DNA from: Trabulsiella odontotermitis
GTDB taxonomy: Bacteria; Pseudomonadota; Gammaproteobacteria; Enterobacterales; Enterobacteriaceae
Direction: 5' to 3'
Assembly: GCF_001297775.1 (NCBI RefSeq)
Contig: NZ_LIFX01000008.1
Span: 79-64,078 of the forward strand
DNA length: 64,000 bases
Position numbers and translations under genes: made by a program. The notes under the pieces are model-generated. The model was not told where the DNA came from. It made no database searches and saw only the letters and a list, made by a program, of their open reading frames with translations. Positions 8,174-16,822 of this stretch are shown here, one piece after another (position 1 is the first letter of the stretch; every line of letters begins with the position of its first letter).

Positions 8174-9256
8174 ATGAAAACGCAACTTTCCACGTTAGCG
8201 CTGGCATTTGCCGTTGCGCTGAGCGGCTGCGCCACGCAGTCTTCTCCCTCCACACACGCGGCCACGCCGCCTGCGGCCGTTTCCGCTCCCGCGACTGACA
8301 TCGTTAAGCGTTCCCTGGCAGAAGGGCTGTATGAGATGGCGCTGAGCCCGACCGGCGATGCACTGTATGTCGCCAGCGCCGAAGGCTTTAAAGATGTGCA
8401 GGGCGGGATGGTCTACAAACTGGACCCGGCAACCCTCAAAACTCTTGGCGCCACACATACCGATCTGAAAAATTTCGCCATGCAGATAACGCCGGACGGT
8501 AAAACGGTCTACGTCACTAACTCGCTGGATGGCGGTATCAGCGCCATCAATACCGCAGATGGCAAAGTGAAAGCCCGCCTGTTGTTCAGCGAACGCAACG
8601 AAAAAGGCCTGCCGTATGGCGCGCGTCAGATCCTGCTGCACGGCGACACGTTGTATGTCGGCGCGGTGGCTGATCCGGCGGTCATCTGGGTGGTTGACGC
8701 GAAAACCCTCAAGCTGAAAACCCGCATCAAAAATACTGGCAAGTGGATGACCGGTCTGCACTATTCGGATCAAACCGGGCGGTTGTACGCGGCGAATGGC
8801 GGCGGCGAAATTCTGGTGATCAACCCGCGTAATAACCGCGTTGAACAGCGCTGGAAGCCGCTGGGCGATAAACCGGCGCTGCTGCTCAATCTGGCGGAAG
8901 ACGCCGACACCGGTCGCCTGTTCGTGACCGATAACTCGAAAGCCAAAACCACCCTGGTGCTCGATATTCACACCGGCAAGGTGATTAAGCAGCTCGATGT
9001 GGGCGACTCGCTCTCCGTGCTGTTCAACGCCAGACGCCATGAAATTTATATCTCTCAGCGTGATTCCGGAAAAGTGCTGAGCCTGGATGCCACGCGCTAT
9101 ACCGTGAAAAAAAGCTGGGACCTGCCGCCGAATCCGAACAGCCTGACGCTGTCCGCGGACGGGCAAACCCTGTTTGTCACCGTGAAACAACCGTTCAATA
9201 AGGACCACTCCACAAAAGGTCCGGACAGCGTTGTTCGTCTTGATTTAGCCCATTAA
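8174..9256 (+). CDS. YncE-like beta-propeller lipoprotein
   Basis: A 360-residue protein with a lipoprotein signal peptide (lipobox LSGC, Cys19) followed by a seven-bladed YVTN/PQQ-like beta-propeller with repeated motifs such as LYVASAEG, VYVTNSLDGG, IWVVDAKTLKLKTRIKNTGK and LFVTVKQP. It resembles E. coli YncE, a secreted iron-regulated propeller encoded beside the TonB receptor gene yncD; here too the next gene is a TonB receptor, 59 bases downstream. YncE lacks the lipid anchor seen here. A role beside the receptor in metal-chelate uptake is inferred from context. Confidence 0.75.
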   Translation: MKTQLSTLALAFAVALSGCATQSSPSTHAATPPAAVSAPATDIVKRSLAEGLYEMALSPTGDALYVASAEGFKDVQGGMVYKLDPATLKTLGATHTDLKNFAMQITPDGKTVYVTNSLDGGISAINTADGKVKARLLFSERNEKGLPYGARQILLHGDTLYVGAVADPAVIWVVDAKTLKLKTRIKNTGKWMTGLHYSDQTGRLYAANGGGEILVINPRNNRVEQRWKPLGDKPALLLNLAEDADTGRLFVTDNSKAKTTLVLDIHTGKVIKQLDVGDSLSVLFNARRHEIYISQRDSGKVLSLDATRYTVKKSWDLPPNPNSLTLSADGQTLFVTVKQPFNKDHSTKGPDSVVRLDLAH

Positions 9257-9262
9257 TTTTCC

Positions 9263-9283
9263 GGCCCGGCGTTGAGTCGGGCC
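9263..9283 (+). other. Intercistronic hairpin between lipoprotein and receptor genes
   Basis: A six-base-pair GC stem (GGCCCG and CGGGCC) lies in the 59-base gap between the two genes. It lacks a strong T run, so partial attenuation or RNA stabilisation is more likely than full termination. Confidence 0.4.
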
Positions 9284-9315
9284 ATGTTTCACTTAGCCTC
9301 TATAAAGAGCACATT

Positions 9316-11529
9316 ATGCACAACACCAATTCACTGACTTTACCGTTACGTAAAACGCTGCTGGCGTTAGCGATTGGCGCGCTGAGCCATACCGCCAGCG
9401 CGGCAACGACCACGACAACTTCTGACGCCACAAAGAAAAAAGCCGCGGAAGAAACCATGGTTGTCGAGGGTACCGAAGGGAGCGATTTTAAACCTGGCGG
9501 CGACGCGCTGGTGCCGGCCTTCCTTGACGGGCAAATCGCCCACGGCGGGCGACTGGGGATCCTCGGCGAACAGAAAGCGATGGACGTGCCGTTCAATGTG
9601 ATCGGCTATACCTCGAAGCTGGTGCAGGATCAGCAGGCTAAAACCATTGCCGATGTGGTCAGCAACGACGCCAGCGTGCAGGCGGTACAGGGTTATGGCA
9701 ACTTTGCCGAAACGTATCGCATCCGCGGCTTTAAACTTGATGGCGACGACATGACCATGGGCGGTCTGCCGGGCGTGGTGCCGCGTCAGGTGGTGGACAC
9801 CCAGATGCTGGAGCGCGTCGAAATTTTCAAAGGCGCGAACGCGTTGTTGAACGGCGCGGCGAGCAGCGGCGTGGGCGGGATGATCAACCTTGAACCGAAA
9901 CACGCGGAAGATACGCCAACGACACGGGTCGGCGTGGATTACACCTCAGACTCACAAGTGGGTGGCTCGCTGGATCTCGGACGTCGTTTTGGCGACAACA
10001 ACCAGTTTGGCGTGCGAATGAACCTGCTGCATCGCGAAGGCGAAACGGCGGTGGATGCGGATAAACGCCGCACCACGCTGGCATCGCTGGGGCTGGACTA
10101 TCGCGGTGATCGTCTGCGCACCTCGCTGGACGTTGGCTATCAGAAAAAGACGTTCCACGGCGGCACGATGGGCGTCAACATCAGCGGCGTCGACTTTGTT
10201 CCCGATGTTCCGGACACGCGGAAAAACTACAGCCAGAAGTGGGGCTACAGTGATATCGAAAACGAATTCGGCATGGCAAAAGCGGAATTTGATCTGACAG
10301 ACAACTGGACCACCTATGCCGCGTTCGGCGCCCAGCACGGGCACGAAACCGGCGTCTACAGCGCGCCGAAACTGATCAATGCCAATGGCGATGCGACCGT
10401 CGGGCGTCTCGACACCAACCGTATCATCGACGCTTACAGCGGCATGACCGGTCTGCGCGGCAATTTCGACACCGGCCCGGTTTCGCATAAAGTGAACGTC
10501 GGTTACTCGGCGCAGATCAAAAGCGATAAAACCGCGTGGCGCATGTCGGCCAACAACCCGACCACCAATATTTATGACAATAACGACGTCGCCATACCGG
10601 ACAACGCGTACTTTGGCGGCAACTATTATGATCCGTTGACCACCGCGCGTAACCGTACGCAAGGCTGGCTGCTGAGCGATACGCTGGGCTTCTTCGATGA
10701 TTCCCTGCTGTTCACTGCGGCAGCGCGTCATCAGAAAGTGGTGGTACGTAACTACAGCAACGCCACCGGGCTGGAAGATACCACCAGCCGTTACACCCAG
10801 AGCCGCTGGATGCCGACGTACGGTGTGGTGTACAAGCCGTGGGATACCGTGTCGCTCTACGCCAACTACACCGAAGCGCTGCAGCCGGGCGATAACGCGC
10901 CGCAAGGGGCCGCAAACTACGGGCAGAGCATGGGTATCGCCCATTCGAAGCAGAAAGAAGTGGGCGTGAAACTGGATTACGGCAGCATTGGTGGTTCTCT
11001 GGCGCTGTTTGAAATCAAAAAACCGTCGGCCATTCTGAACAGCGACAATGTCTACGCGCTGGATGGCGAGCAGCGTAACCGTGGCGTTGAGCTGAACCTC
11101 TTCGGCGAGCCGATGCTGGGGCTGCGTCTGAACGGCAGCACCACCTGGCTCGATCCTGAGTTGACCAAAACCGCGGGCGGCACCAACAACGGCAATGACG
11201 CCATTGGCGTGGCACGCTTCTATGCGGTGCTGGGCGCGGAGTATGACATCAAGCCGATTGATGGGCTGACGGCTACGGCGAAAGTGAACCACACCGGTTC
11301 GCAGTACACCGATGCGGCGAACACCAAAAAGCTCGACAGCTACACCACGCTGGATCTCGGTGTGCGTTACAAAATGCGTCTTAACGCCGATCAGAACGAA
11401 ATGGTCTGGCGTGTTGGCGTGGATAACGTCACCAATGAGAAATACTGGGCCAGCGTTGAAGACTACGGCACGTATGTTTTCCAGGGTGAACCGCGTACCC
11501 TGAAAGTGTCCATGTCTTACGACTTCTGA
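9316..11529 (+). CDS. TonB-dependent siderophore receptor
   Basis: A 737-residue outer-membrane receptor. It has a signal peptide (cleavage likely after SHTASA), a TonB-box-like ETMVV at about residues 51-55, a plug domain (about 85-200, with RIRGFKLDGDD and ERVEIFKGANALLNG), a 22-strand barrel and a C-terminal strand ending in Phe. The plug and barrel look most like hydroxamate-type receptors (FcuA/FhuE/FhuA side of the family) rather than catecholate FepA types. It probably imports a ferric xenosiderophore. It is co-transcribed with the upstream YncE-like lipoprotein, probably under Fur. The exact ligand cannot be told from sequence. Confidence 0.85.
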   Translation: MHNTNSLTLPLRKTLLALAIGALSHTASAATTTTTSDATKKKAAEETMVVEGTEGSDFKPGGDALVPAFLDGQIAHGGRLGILGEQKAMDVPFNVIGYTSKLVQDQQAKTIADVVSNDASVQAVQGYGNFAETYRIRGFKLDGDDMTMGGLPGVVPRQVVDTQMLERVEIFKGANALLNGAASSGVGGMINLEPKHAEDTPTTRVGVDYTSDSQVGGSLDLGRRFGDNNQFGVRMNLLHREGETAVDADKRRTTLASLGLDYRGDRLRTSLDVGYQKKTFHGGTMGVNISGVDFVPDVPDTRKNYSQKWGYSDIENEFGMAKAEFDLTDNWTTYAAFGAQHGHETGVYSAPKLINANGDATVGRLDTNRIIDAYSGMTGLRGNFDTGPVSHKVNVGYSAQIKSDKTAWRMSANNPTTNIYDNNDVAIPDNAYFGGNYYDPLTTARNRTQGWLLSDTLGFFDDSLLFTAAARHQKVVVRNYSNATGLEDTTSRYTQSRWMPTYGVVYKPWDTVSLYANYTEALQPGDNAPQGAANYGQSMGIAHSKQKEVGVKLDYGSIGGSLALFEIKKPSAILNSDNVYALDGEQRNRGVELNLFGEPMLGLRLNGSTTWLDPELTKTAGGTNNGNDAIGVARFYAVLGAEYDIKPIDGLTATAKVNHTGSQYTDAANTKKLDSYTTLDLGVRYKMRLNADQNEMVWRVGVDNVTNEKYWASVEDYGTYVFQGEPRTLKVSMSYDF

Positions 11530-11545
11530 TCACCTGCATCAACCG

Positions 11546-11569
11546 GGCGCGGCAAGTCATTGCCGCGCC
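11546..11569 (+). terminator. Terminator after the TonB receptor gene
   Basis: A perfect 10-bp GC-rich stem (GGCGCGGCAA and complement) with a GTCA loop lies 17 bases after the receptor stop codon. The following T content is modest. Confidence 0.6.
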
Positions 11570-11652
11570 ACTCATTTCATCCCTGACCTTGCGACATTTT
11601 TTCCTAAGTGATAAAAGGTGCCCCTTCTGAAAAAGAGATACAGGGGAAAGAC

Positions 11653-13044
11653 GTGAACAACGCGTCATTAGCATCCGACAAGTCGCAAACGGATGCCGGG
11701 TCGTCGCACGCGCCGACGCTTCATCGTGGATTACAAAACCGTCATATCCAGCTTATCGCCCTCGGTGGCGCCATCGGCACCGGGTTGTTTCTGGGCATTG
11801 GCCCGGCAATTCAGATGGCTGGCCCGGCTGTGCTGCTCGGATACGCCATCGCCGGGATCATCGCGTTTCTGATCATGCGCCAGCTTGGCGAAATGGTGGT
11901 CGAAGAACCGGTGTCCGGCTCCTTCGCCCATTTCGCGTATAAATACTGGGGACCGTTTGCCGGGTTCCTCTCCGGCTGGAATTACTGGGTGATGTTCGTG
12001 CTGGTGGGCATGGCAGAACTGACCGCCGCCGGTATTTACATGCAATACTGGCTTCCCGACGTACCGACCTGGATTTGGGCGGCCGCGTTCTTCATCATTA
12101 TCAACGCTGTGAATCTGGTTAACGTACGCCTGTATGGCGAAACCGAATTCTGGTTTGCGCTGATTAAAGTGCTGGCGATTATCGGCATGATTGGCTTCGG
12201 GCTGTGGATGCTCTTTTCCGGTCACGGCGGCGAGCACGCGAGTTTTGACAATCTCTGGCAGTCTGGCGGTTTCCTCGCCACCGGCTGGCACGGACTGATT
12301 TTGTCGCTGGCGGTCATTATGTTCTCCTTCGGCGGCCTTGAGCTGATTGGCATTACTGCCGCAGAAGCCCGCGACCCGGAAACCACCATCCCGAAAGCGG
12401 TTAACCAGGTGGTGTACCGTATTCTGCTGTTTTACATCGGCTCGCTGGTGGTGTTGCTGGCGCTCTACCCGTGGGTGGAAATCAAATCCGACAGCAGCCC
12501 GTTTGTAATGATTTTCCATAATCTTGACAGCAACGTGGTGGCTTCTGCGCTGAATTTTGTGATTCTGGTGGCGTCGTTGTCGGTCTATAACAGCGGTGTT
12601 TATTCCAACAGCCGTATGCTGTTTGGCCTTTCCATTCAGGGCAACGCCCCGAAGTTTCTCACCCGTATCAGCCGTCGCGGCGTGCCGGTGAACTCGCTAC
12701 TGCTCTCCGGGGCCATCACCTCGCTGGTGGTGCTCATCAACTACCTGCTGCCGCAGAAAGCCTTTGGCCTGCTGATGGCGCTGGTGGTGGCAACGCTGCT
12801 GCTGAACTGGGTGATGATCTGCATGGCGCACCTGAAATTCCGCGCCGCGCAGCGCCGCAAGGGCAGAGTGCCGAAGTTCAAAGCCCTGCTGTCGCCCGCC
12901 AGCAACTACCTCTGCATCGCGTTTTTGCTGATGATCCTCGGCCTGATGTGCACCATGGACGGCATGCGCCTGTCCGCACTCCTGCTGCCCGCGTGGGTCA
13001 TCTTCCTGTTTATCGCGTTTAAACTGCTGCGGCGGAAAGGGTAA
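11653..13044 (+). CDS. pheP: Phenylalanine permease
   Basis: A 12-TM amino acid/polyamine/organocation-family permease of about 463 residues, nearly collinear with E. coli PheP from PTLHRGLQNRHIQLIALGGAIGTG onward in shortened form; it drives proton-coupled uptake of phenylalanine. I chose the GTG at 11653, which has AGGGGAAA upstream and gives a length near the 458 residues of E. coli PheP; an earlier GTG at 11608 would add 15 residues. In E. coli the next gene is the mechanosensitive channel gene mscM (ybdG), absent here: pheP is followed directly by convergent nfsB. Confidence 0.92.
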   Translation: MNNASLASDKSQTDAGSSHAPTLHRGLQNRHIQLIALGGAIGTGLFLGIGPAIQMAGPAVLLGYAIAGIIAFLIMRQLGEMVVEEPVSGSFAHFAYKYWGPFAGFLSGWNYWVMFVLVGMAELTAAGIYMQYWLPDVPTWIWAAAFFIIINAVNLVNVRLYGETEFWFALIKVLAIIGMIGFGLWMLFSGHGGEHASFDNLWQSGGFLATGWHGLILSLAVIMFSFGGLELIGITAAEARDPETTIPKAVNQVVYRILLFYIGSLVVLLALYPWVEIKSDSSPFVMIFHNLDSNVVASALNFVILVASLSVYNSGVYSNSRMLFGLSIQGNAPKFLTRISRRGVPVNSLLLSGAITSLVVLINYLLPQKAFGLLMALVVATLLLNWVMICMAHLKFRAAQRRKGRVPKFKALLSPASNYLCIAFLLMILGLMCTMDGMRLSALLLPAWVIFLFIAFKLLRRKG

Positions 13045-13059
13045 CGGGGAATTAAAGGA

Positions 13060-13086
13060 GGGAACCTGACGTGATATTAGGTTCCC
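13060..13086. terminator. Terminator between convergent pheP and nfsB
   Basis: An eight-base-pair stem (GGGAACCT at 13060-13067 and AGGTTCCC at 13079-13086) followed by TTTATT lies in the 51-base gap between the two convergent genes. Confidence 0.7.
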
Positions 13087-13095
13087 TTTATTGGC

Positions 13096-13749
13096 TTAAA
13101 CTTCCGTCAGCGTAGTGCTGAGCGGCAGGCGGGATTTCGGCAGGGTGGCGTTGAAGTCTTCTGCGCTGTGATGACCGACCGGCACGACCACCACGCTGGT
13201 AAAGCCTTGCGCTTTCAGGCCGAATTCTTCGTCCAGAATAGCAGCGTCAAAACCTTCCACCGGCACAGCGTCGAGGCCCAGCGCGGCAACGCCGAGCAGG
13301 AAGTTGCCGACGTTGAGGTAAACCTGTTTCGCCATCCAGTGCGCGTCATCTTTCCGATCAACACGGTGCAGATCGGCAAAGAAGCGGCGGCCTTTCTGGT
13401 TGCCTGCTTTCGCTTCCGGGGTGGCAAAACGGCCATCCTGATCTTCCTGATCCACGACTTTATCCAGCCACGCATCATCGAGCGCTGTTTTCGCGCAGAA
13501 AACCACGACGTGCGATGCATCAAGAATTTTGCGTTCGTTGAAGACGTAATTGCCGGTCGCGGCTTTAGCGACACGCGCTTTGCCTTCGTCACTGCTGGCA
13601 AGGATAAAGTGCCACGGCTGTGAGTTGGTGCTTGACGGGCTGTACTGCAGCAGGGTTTTCACTTTTTCAGCCTGCTCAGCGGTCAGTTTTTTGGCGGGAT
13701 CGAAGGCCTTGGTGGAGTGGCGCTTCAGGGCGACAGACACGATATCCAT
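13096..13749 (-). CDS. nfsB: Oxygen-insensitive NAD(P)H nitroreductase
   Basis: A 217-residue FMN-dependent nitroreductase, the same length as E. coli NfsB and matching it throughout (start [17 protein letters not shown], then [10 protein letters not shown], which contributes to FMN binding). It reduces nitroaromatics such as nitrofurans and quinones with NAD(P)H in the cytoplasm. It stands alone on the minus strand, convergent with pheP. Confidence 0.95.
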   Translation of the reverse strand: MDIVSVALKRHSTKAFDPAKKLTAEQAEKVKTLLQYSPSSTNSQPWHFILASSDEGKARVAKAATGNYVFNERKILDASHVVVFCAKTALDDAWLDKVVDQEDQDGRFATPEAKAGNQKGRRFFADLHRVDRKDDAHWMAKQVYLNVGNFLLGVAALGLDAVPVEGFDAAILDEEFGLKAQGFTSVVVVPVGHHSAEDFNATLPKSRLPLSTTLTEV

Positions 13750-13803
13750 ACATACTCCTCAGTGATGTTTGCTGGCAGCAGATTACCGTGAAGGCGCGGC
13801 GTT

Positions 13804-13828
13804 GATAAGGGTTAAAAATGCCCTTATC
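13804..13828 (-). terminator. Hairpin downstream of the ramR-ybdF unit
   Basis: GATAAGGG at 13804-13811 pairs with CCCTTATC at 13821-13828, with extra GC pairs on both sides. It lies 16 bases past the ybdF stop. It has no clear T run on the minus strand, so termination efficiency is uncertain. Confidence 0.45.
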
Positions 13829-13843
13829 GCCGCGAGTGGCGAC

Positions 13844-14212
13844 TCAGACAGGGCGCAGCCGTTTTTGATCCCGCTTCGGCAGCTTATCCACCACCAGATT
13901 CCAGGAATCGGCGATCAACTCCACGAGCAGGTCATAACTGATATCATCGCCAGGGACGACGGTGATCCAGTGCTTTTTATTCATGTGATAGCCCGGCTCA
14001 ATGCTGCGGTAAATTTCCTGATGCAGCAATGATTTCTGCGGATCGGCCTTCAGATTGACCAGCGCGCGGCCACGCACTGTCATGGTCAGCATAAACATCC
14101 GGTCGCCGACCTTAAACACGTCGCAATCCGGCCCGAACGGCCAGCATTGCTCAGTAAAAGGGAGTTCCAGCGCGATACGGTGCGCGCTGGCATGCAATAG
14201 CGTTTCATTCAT
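13844..14212 (-). CDS. ybdF: YbdF, MmcQ/YjbR-family protein
   Basis: A 122-residue protein of the MmcQ/YjbR (DUF419) family, the same length as E. coli YbdF, with a DNA-binding-protein-like fold whose cellular role is not established. The ATG at 14212 overlaps the last base of the ramR stop (TGATG), so it is translationally coupled to ramR and must share its transcript. A longer start at 14242 would lie inside ramR and is not needed. Confidence 0.88.
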   Translation of the reverse strand: MNETLLHASAHRIALELPFTEQCWPFGPDCDVFKVGDRMFMLTMTVRGRALVNLKADPQKSLLHQEIYRSIEPGYHMNKKHWITVVPGDDISYDLLVELIADSWNLVVDKLPKRDQKRLRPV

Positions 14213-14793
14213 CAGGCGGTTTCCTCTGCCAGCGCCAGCCACATGGTTTCAAAACCAAGGGCGATCAGCTCCTGCGCGCGTTGCGGTTCATGACCCGCAA
14301 ATTCGATAGTGGTTTCCGCAAGCGCCAGGAAGAGGGCATCGCCAAAATCCTGATACTTGTCGGAAAGAAAGACTTTACGCAGCGATCGTTCGCACAACTG
14401 GTGCAGTTCAGGGAACATTTCGCTCACCTGGGCGCGGGTCTCTTCAGTGATTTTTTCACTCAGCGCCATGCGGCGGATCGCCTTGTGGCAGACAGGATTA
14501 CGCACCCCCCAGTCAATGTAGCTGTTCCAGATATTGCGCATGTGCGCTTTCGGAGTGGTGGCGTTGGGATCAAGCTCAGAGATCATCGACTGGATCAGCG
14601 ACGTTTTGATATGCAGATAAAGCACATTAAGCAGATCGTCTTTGGTGGCGAAGTAGCGAAACAGCGTTCCTTCAGCAACCCCGGCGCTGCGGGCGATGGC
14701 TGCGGTTGATGCCGCGTATCCTGACTGCGCGAAGGCAGCCGTGGCGGCTTCCAGTAACGCTTGTTTTTTATCCTCACTCTTTGGACGAGCCAC
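14212..14793 (-). CDS. ramR: TetR-family repressor RamR
   Basis: A 193-residue TetR-family regulator with an N-terminal helix-turn-helix (about 28-47, [21 protein letters not shown]) and a ligand-binding C-terminal half matching RamR of Salmonella and Klebsiella. RamR represses ramA and is relieved by bile acids, dyes and drugs; loss-of-function mutations raise AcrAB-TolC efflux. It is divergent from romA-ramA with a RamR operator between them, and it carries ybdF downstream in the same unit. The gene appears full-length and intact. Confidence 0.93.
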   Translation of the reverse strand: MARPKSEDKKQALLEAATAAFAQSGYAASTAAIARSAGVAEGTLFRYFATKDDLLNVLYLHIKTSLIQSMISELDPNATTPKAHMRNIWNSYIDWGVRNPVCHKAIRRMALSEKITEETRAQVSEMFPELHQLCERSLRKVFLSDKYQDFGDALFLALAETTIEFAGHEPQRAQELIALGFETMWLALAEETA

Positions 14794-14882
14794 TACACTT
14801 TACCTCTCTGACGGCGAAAAACACGATTGAAACATGCGTGATGCCGCACTTCAACGGGGAATGTCAAAATTTGAAAATCGTC

Positions 14883-14928
14883 TTGACGACTTTCTATTCA
14901 TTCCTATAATGAGTGCTTACTCACTCAT
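14883..14928 (+). promoter_or_regulatory. romA-ramA promoter with RamR operator
   Basis: TTGACG at 14883-14888 and TATAAT at 14905-14910 are spaced by 16 bases. The perfect palindrome ATGAGTG-N6-CACTCAT at 14909-14928 matches the RamR operator described in Salmonella, and it begins within the -10 hexamer and covers the expected start site. RamR binding here would block initiation directly. Confidence 0.9.
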
Positions 14929-14986
14929 AATCAAGCCTAATACACTCGCCTTCTGACGGATCAGAACGGATCTTCCTGGTCGGGAT

Positions 14987-16087
14987 ATGAAACGACTCAT
15001 TTTCAGCGTGGTTGTACTCATGATAATTGCTTCAGCAGCCAGTCTGCCGTTTGTACTGAATGCCGGCTTTGGGCAGGCGCCGCAGGGCGCGCAACTGACG
15101 ACGGTGGAAAGCTCGCCCAACTATCGGGACGGGCAGTTTCATAACCAGCTTCCGACACCCGGTTATACCGGCGAAAAAAACATGCTGGCGGCGTGGTGGG
15201 GATTCCTGACCACAAAGCGCGAAAATGCGCGCCCGTCACAGCCGCTACCGCTGGTGAATACCGATCTCGCCAGCCTGCCACGTGAGCAGGAGGTGATGAT
15301 CTGGCTGGGGCACTCGTCCTGGTATCTGCAACTGGCGGGGCAGCGCATCCTGATTGATCCGGTTTTCAGTAATTACGCGGCACCGTTCAGTTTCCTCAAC
15401 AAAGCGTTTGCTGGCGACTATCCGTGGAAGGCGCAGGACATGCCGGAGATAGATCTGCTGATTATCTCCCACGACCATTACGATCATCTCGATCATGCGA
15501 CGATAACCGCGCTGATGCCAAAAGTCCGCCGCGTGATCACCCCGCTGGGCGTGGGGTCGCACCTGCTGTACTGGGGAATGGACAGCCAGAAAATTACCGA
15601 GGCGGACTGGCAACAGCAGTTCAGTGTTACGGATGAACTGACCGTGCACGTCCTGCCAGCGCGACACTTCTCCGGGCGCGGACTGAAGCGCAACCAGACC
15701 CTGTGGGGCAGCTTCATGTTTGTGACCCCGCAGCACAACATTTATTACAGCGGTGACAGCGGCTATGGCCCGCATTTCAAAGCCATTGGCGAGCAGTTTG
15801 GCACCGTTGATTTGGCCATCATGGAGAACGGTCAGTATGACCAGGACTGGAAATACATTCACATGATGCCGGAAGAGACCGCGCAGGCCGCGGTTGATCT
15901 TAACGCACAGGCTGTACTGCCAGGCCATGCCGGGCGGTTTGTGCTGGCAAAACATACCTGGGACGACCCGTACAAACAGCTGGCGCTTGCCAGCCGCGAC
16001 AAGGGCTATCGCCTGTTGACGCCCGTGCTCGGTGAGCCGGTGCGCGTTGACGATCGCAGCCAACATTTCAGAGCCTGGTGGGAATAA
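14987..16087 (+). CDS. romA: RomA, metallo-beta-lactamase-fold protein
   Basis: A 366-residue MBL-fold hydrolase. The zinc signature HDHYDHLDH lies at 162-170 (ligands His162, His164, Asp166, His167), with further ligand histidines in ARHFSGRG, GDSGYGPHF and LPGHAGRF. An N-terminal hydrophobic segment (about 3-25) suggests membrane or periplasmic anchoring. It resembles RomA of Klebsiella and Enterobacter and the NAPE-PLD/UlaG-like MBL subgroup. It precedes ramA by 31 bases, so both probably come from the RamR-controlled promoter. Salmonella ramA lacks this gene. The biochemical substrate is not known. Confidence 0.88.
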   Translation: MKRLIFSVVVLMIIASAASLPFVLNAGFGQAPQGAQLTTVESSPNYRDGQFHNQLPTPGYTGEKNMLAAWWGFLTTKRENARPSQPLPLVNTDLASLPREQEVMIWLGHSSWYLQLAGQRILIDPVFSNYAAPFSFLNKAFAGDYPWKAQDMPEIDLLIISHDHYDHLDHATITALMPKVRRVITPLGVGSHLLYWGMDSQKITEADWQQQFSVTDELTVHVLPARHFSGRGLKRNQTLWGSFMFVTPQHNIYYSGDSGYGPHFKAIGEQFGTVDLAIMENGQYDQDWKYIHMMPEETAQAAVDLNAQAVLPGHAGRFVLAKHTWDDPYKQLALASRDKGYRLLTPVLGEPVRVDDRSQHFRAWWE

Positions 16088-16118
16088 CACCAGAGCGATA
16101 AAAAGAGGGGAGGGAGGT

Positions 16119-16460
16119 ATGACGATTTCCGCTCAGGTTATCGAGACGATTGTCGAGTGGATCGATGACAATCTGCATCAACCGTTGCGCATTGATGACA
16201 TCGCACGCCATGCGGGATACTCCAAATGGCATCTTCAGCGACTGTTTTTGCAGCACACAGGGAAGAGTCTGGGACGCTATATTCGCGATCGCAAACTGTT
16301 ACTGGCGGCACGCGACCTGCGGGATACCGATCAACGGGTATATGACATCTGTCTGAAGTATGGTTTTGATTCACAACAGACATTTACCCGCATCTTTACC
16401 CGTACGTTCAAACAGCCGCCGGGCGCCTGGCGTAAACAACATCATACCCAGGTGCTTTGA
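16119..16460 (+). CDS. ramA: AraC-family transcriptional activator RamA
   Basis: A 113-residue AraC/XylS-family activator with only the two helix-turn-helix DNA-binding motifs and no sensor domain, the same length as Klebsiella RamA and highly similar (IETIVEWIDDNL, DIARHAGYSKWHLQRLF, YDICLKYGFDSQQTFTR). It activates marbox promoters such as acrAB, tolC and micF, giving low-level multidrug resistance. The ATG at 16119 has a strong AGGGAGG site. Transcription probably comes mainly from the romA promoter since only 31 bases separate it from romA, although a promoter inside romA is possible. Confidence 0.94.
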   Translation: MTISAQVIETIVEWIDDNLHQPLRIDDIARHAGYSKWHLQRLFLQHTGKSLGRYIRDRKLLLAARDLRDTDQRVYDICLKYGFDSQQTFTRIFTRTFKQPPGAWRKQHHTQVL

Positions 16461-16480
16461 CACCATTCATCTGCACAAGC

Positions 16481-16504
16481 CCCGGTTCGCCGGGGTTTTT
16501 TTTA
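16481..16504 (+). terminator. ramA terminator overlapping the ybdJ 3' end
   Basis: CCCCGG-TTCG-CCGGGG followed by eight Ts is a textbook rho-independent terminator 20 bases after ramA. Its T run reaches the stop codon of convergent ybdJ. Confidence 0.92.
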
Positions 16505-16753
16505 GCGTTCGGTCAGCGAAAACCAGCGGCGCCAGACGACGCGGATCACGGCATATTCAATGGCGCCCAGCAGTAAAAACCACAGGCAGAACAATACCGT
16601 ATAGAGCTGATTGAGATCGGTGAAATGGAAGGTTTCCATCAGCGAGCGCGCCAGCGTCAGCCCCAGCGACGGGGCAGGCAACAATAAGCAAGAGAGCAGG
16701 GCCAGCAGTAAAATACCGGCCGCCGCCATCAGCGATTCCAGCGGATGTTTCAT
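16502..16753 (-). CDS. ybdJ: YbdJ, small inner-membrane protein
   Basis: An 83-residue protein with two predicted membrane segments (about 8-33 and 48-70), matching the 82-residue E. coli YbdJ (start MKHPLESL, LSCLLLPAPSLGL, WRRWFSLTE). It belongs to the DUF1158 family and has no known function. It lies immediately downstream of ybdK on the same strand, with a 69-base gap. Confidence 0.92.
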   Translation of the reverse strand: MKHPLESLMAAAGILLLALLSCLLLPAPSLGLTLARSLMETFHFTDLNQLYTVLFCLWFLLLGAIEYAVIRVVWRRWFSLTER

Positions 16754-16822
16754 GACGTGTTAATCATCAGTTAAAAAAGCCATTGTCCGGCAATTTTCAC
16801 GATTCGCCAAAAAAAAGTGCGC

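Noticed and set aside
8195-9208. Long open frame opposite the YncE-like lipoprotein gene
   Set aside because: It mirrors the codon pattern of the real gene, has no ribosome binding site and its translation resembles no protein family.
9952-11292. 446-codon open frame opposite the TonB receptor gene
   Set aside because: A shadow of a GC-rich coding region; the plus-strand receptor is unmistakable and the minus translation is His/Arg-rich nonsense.
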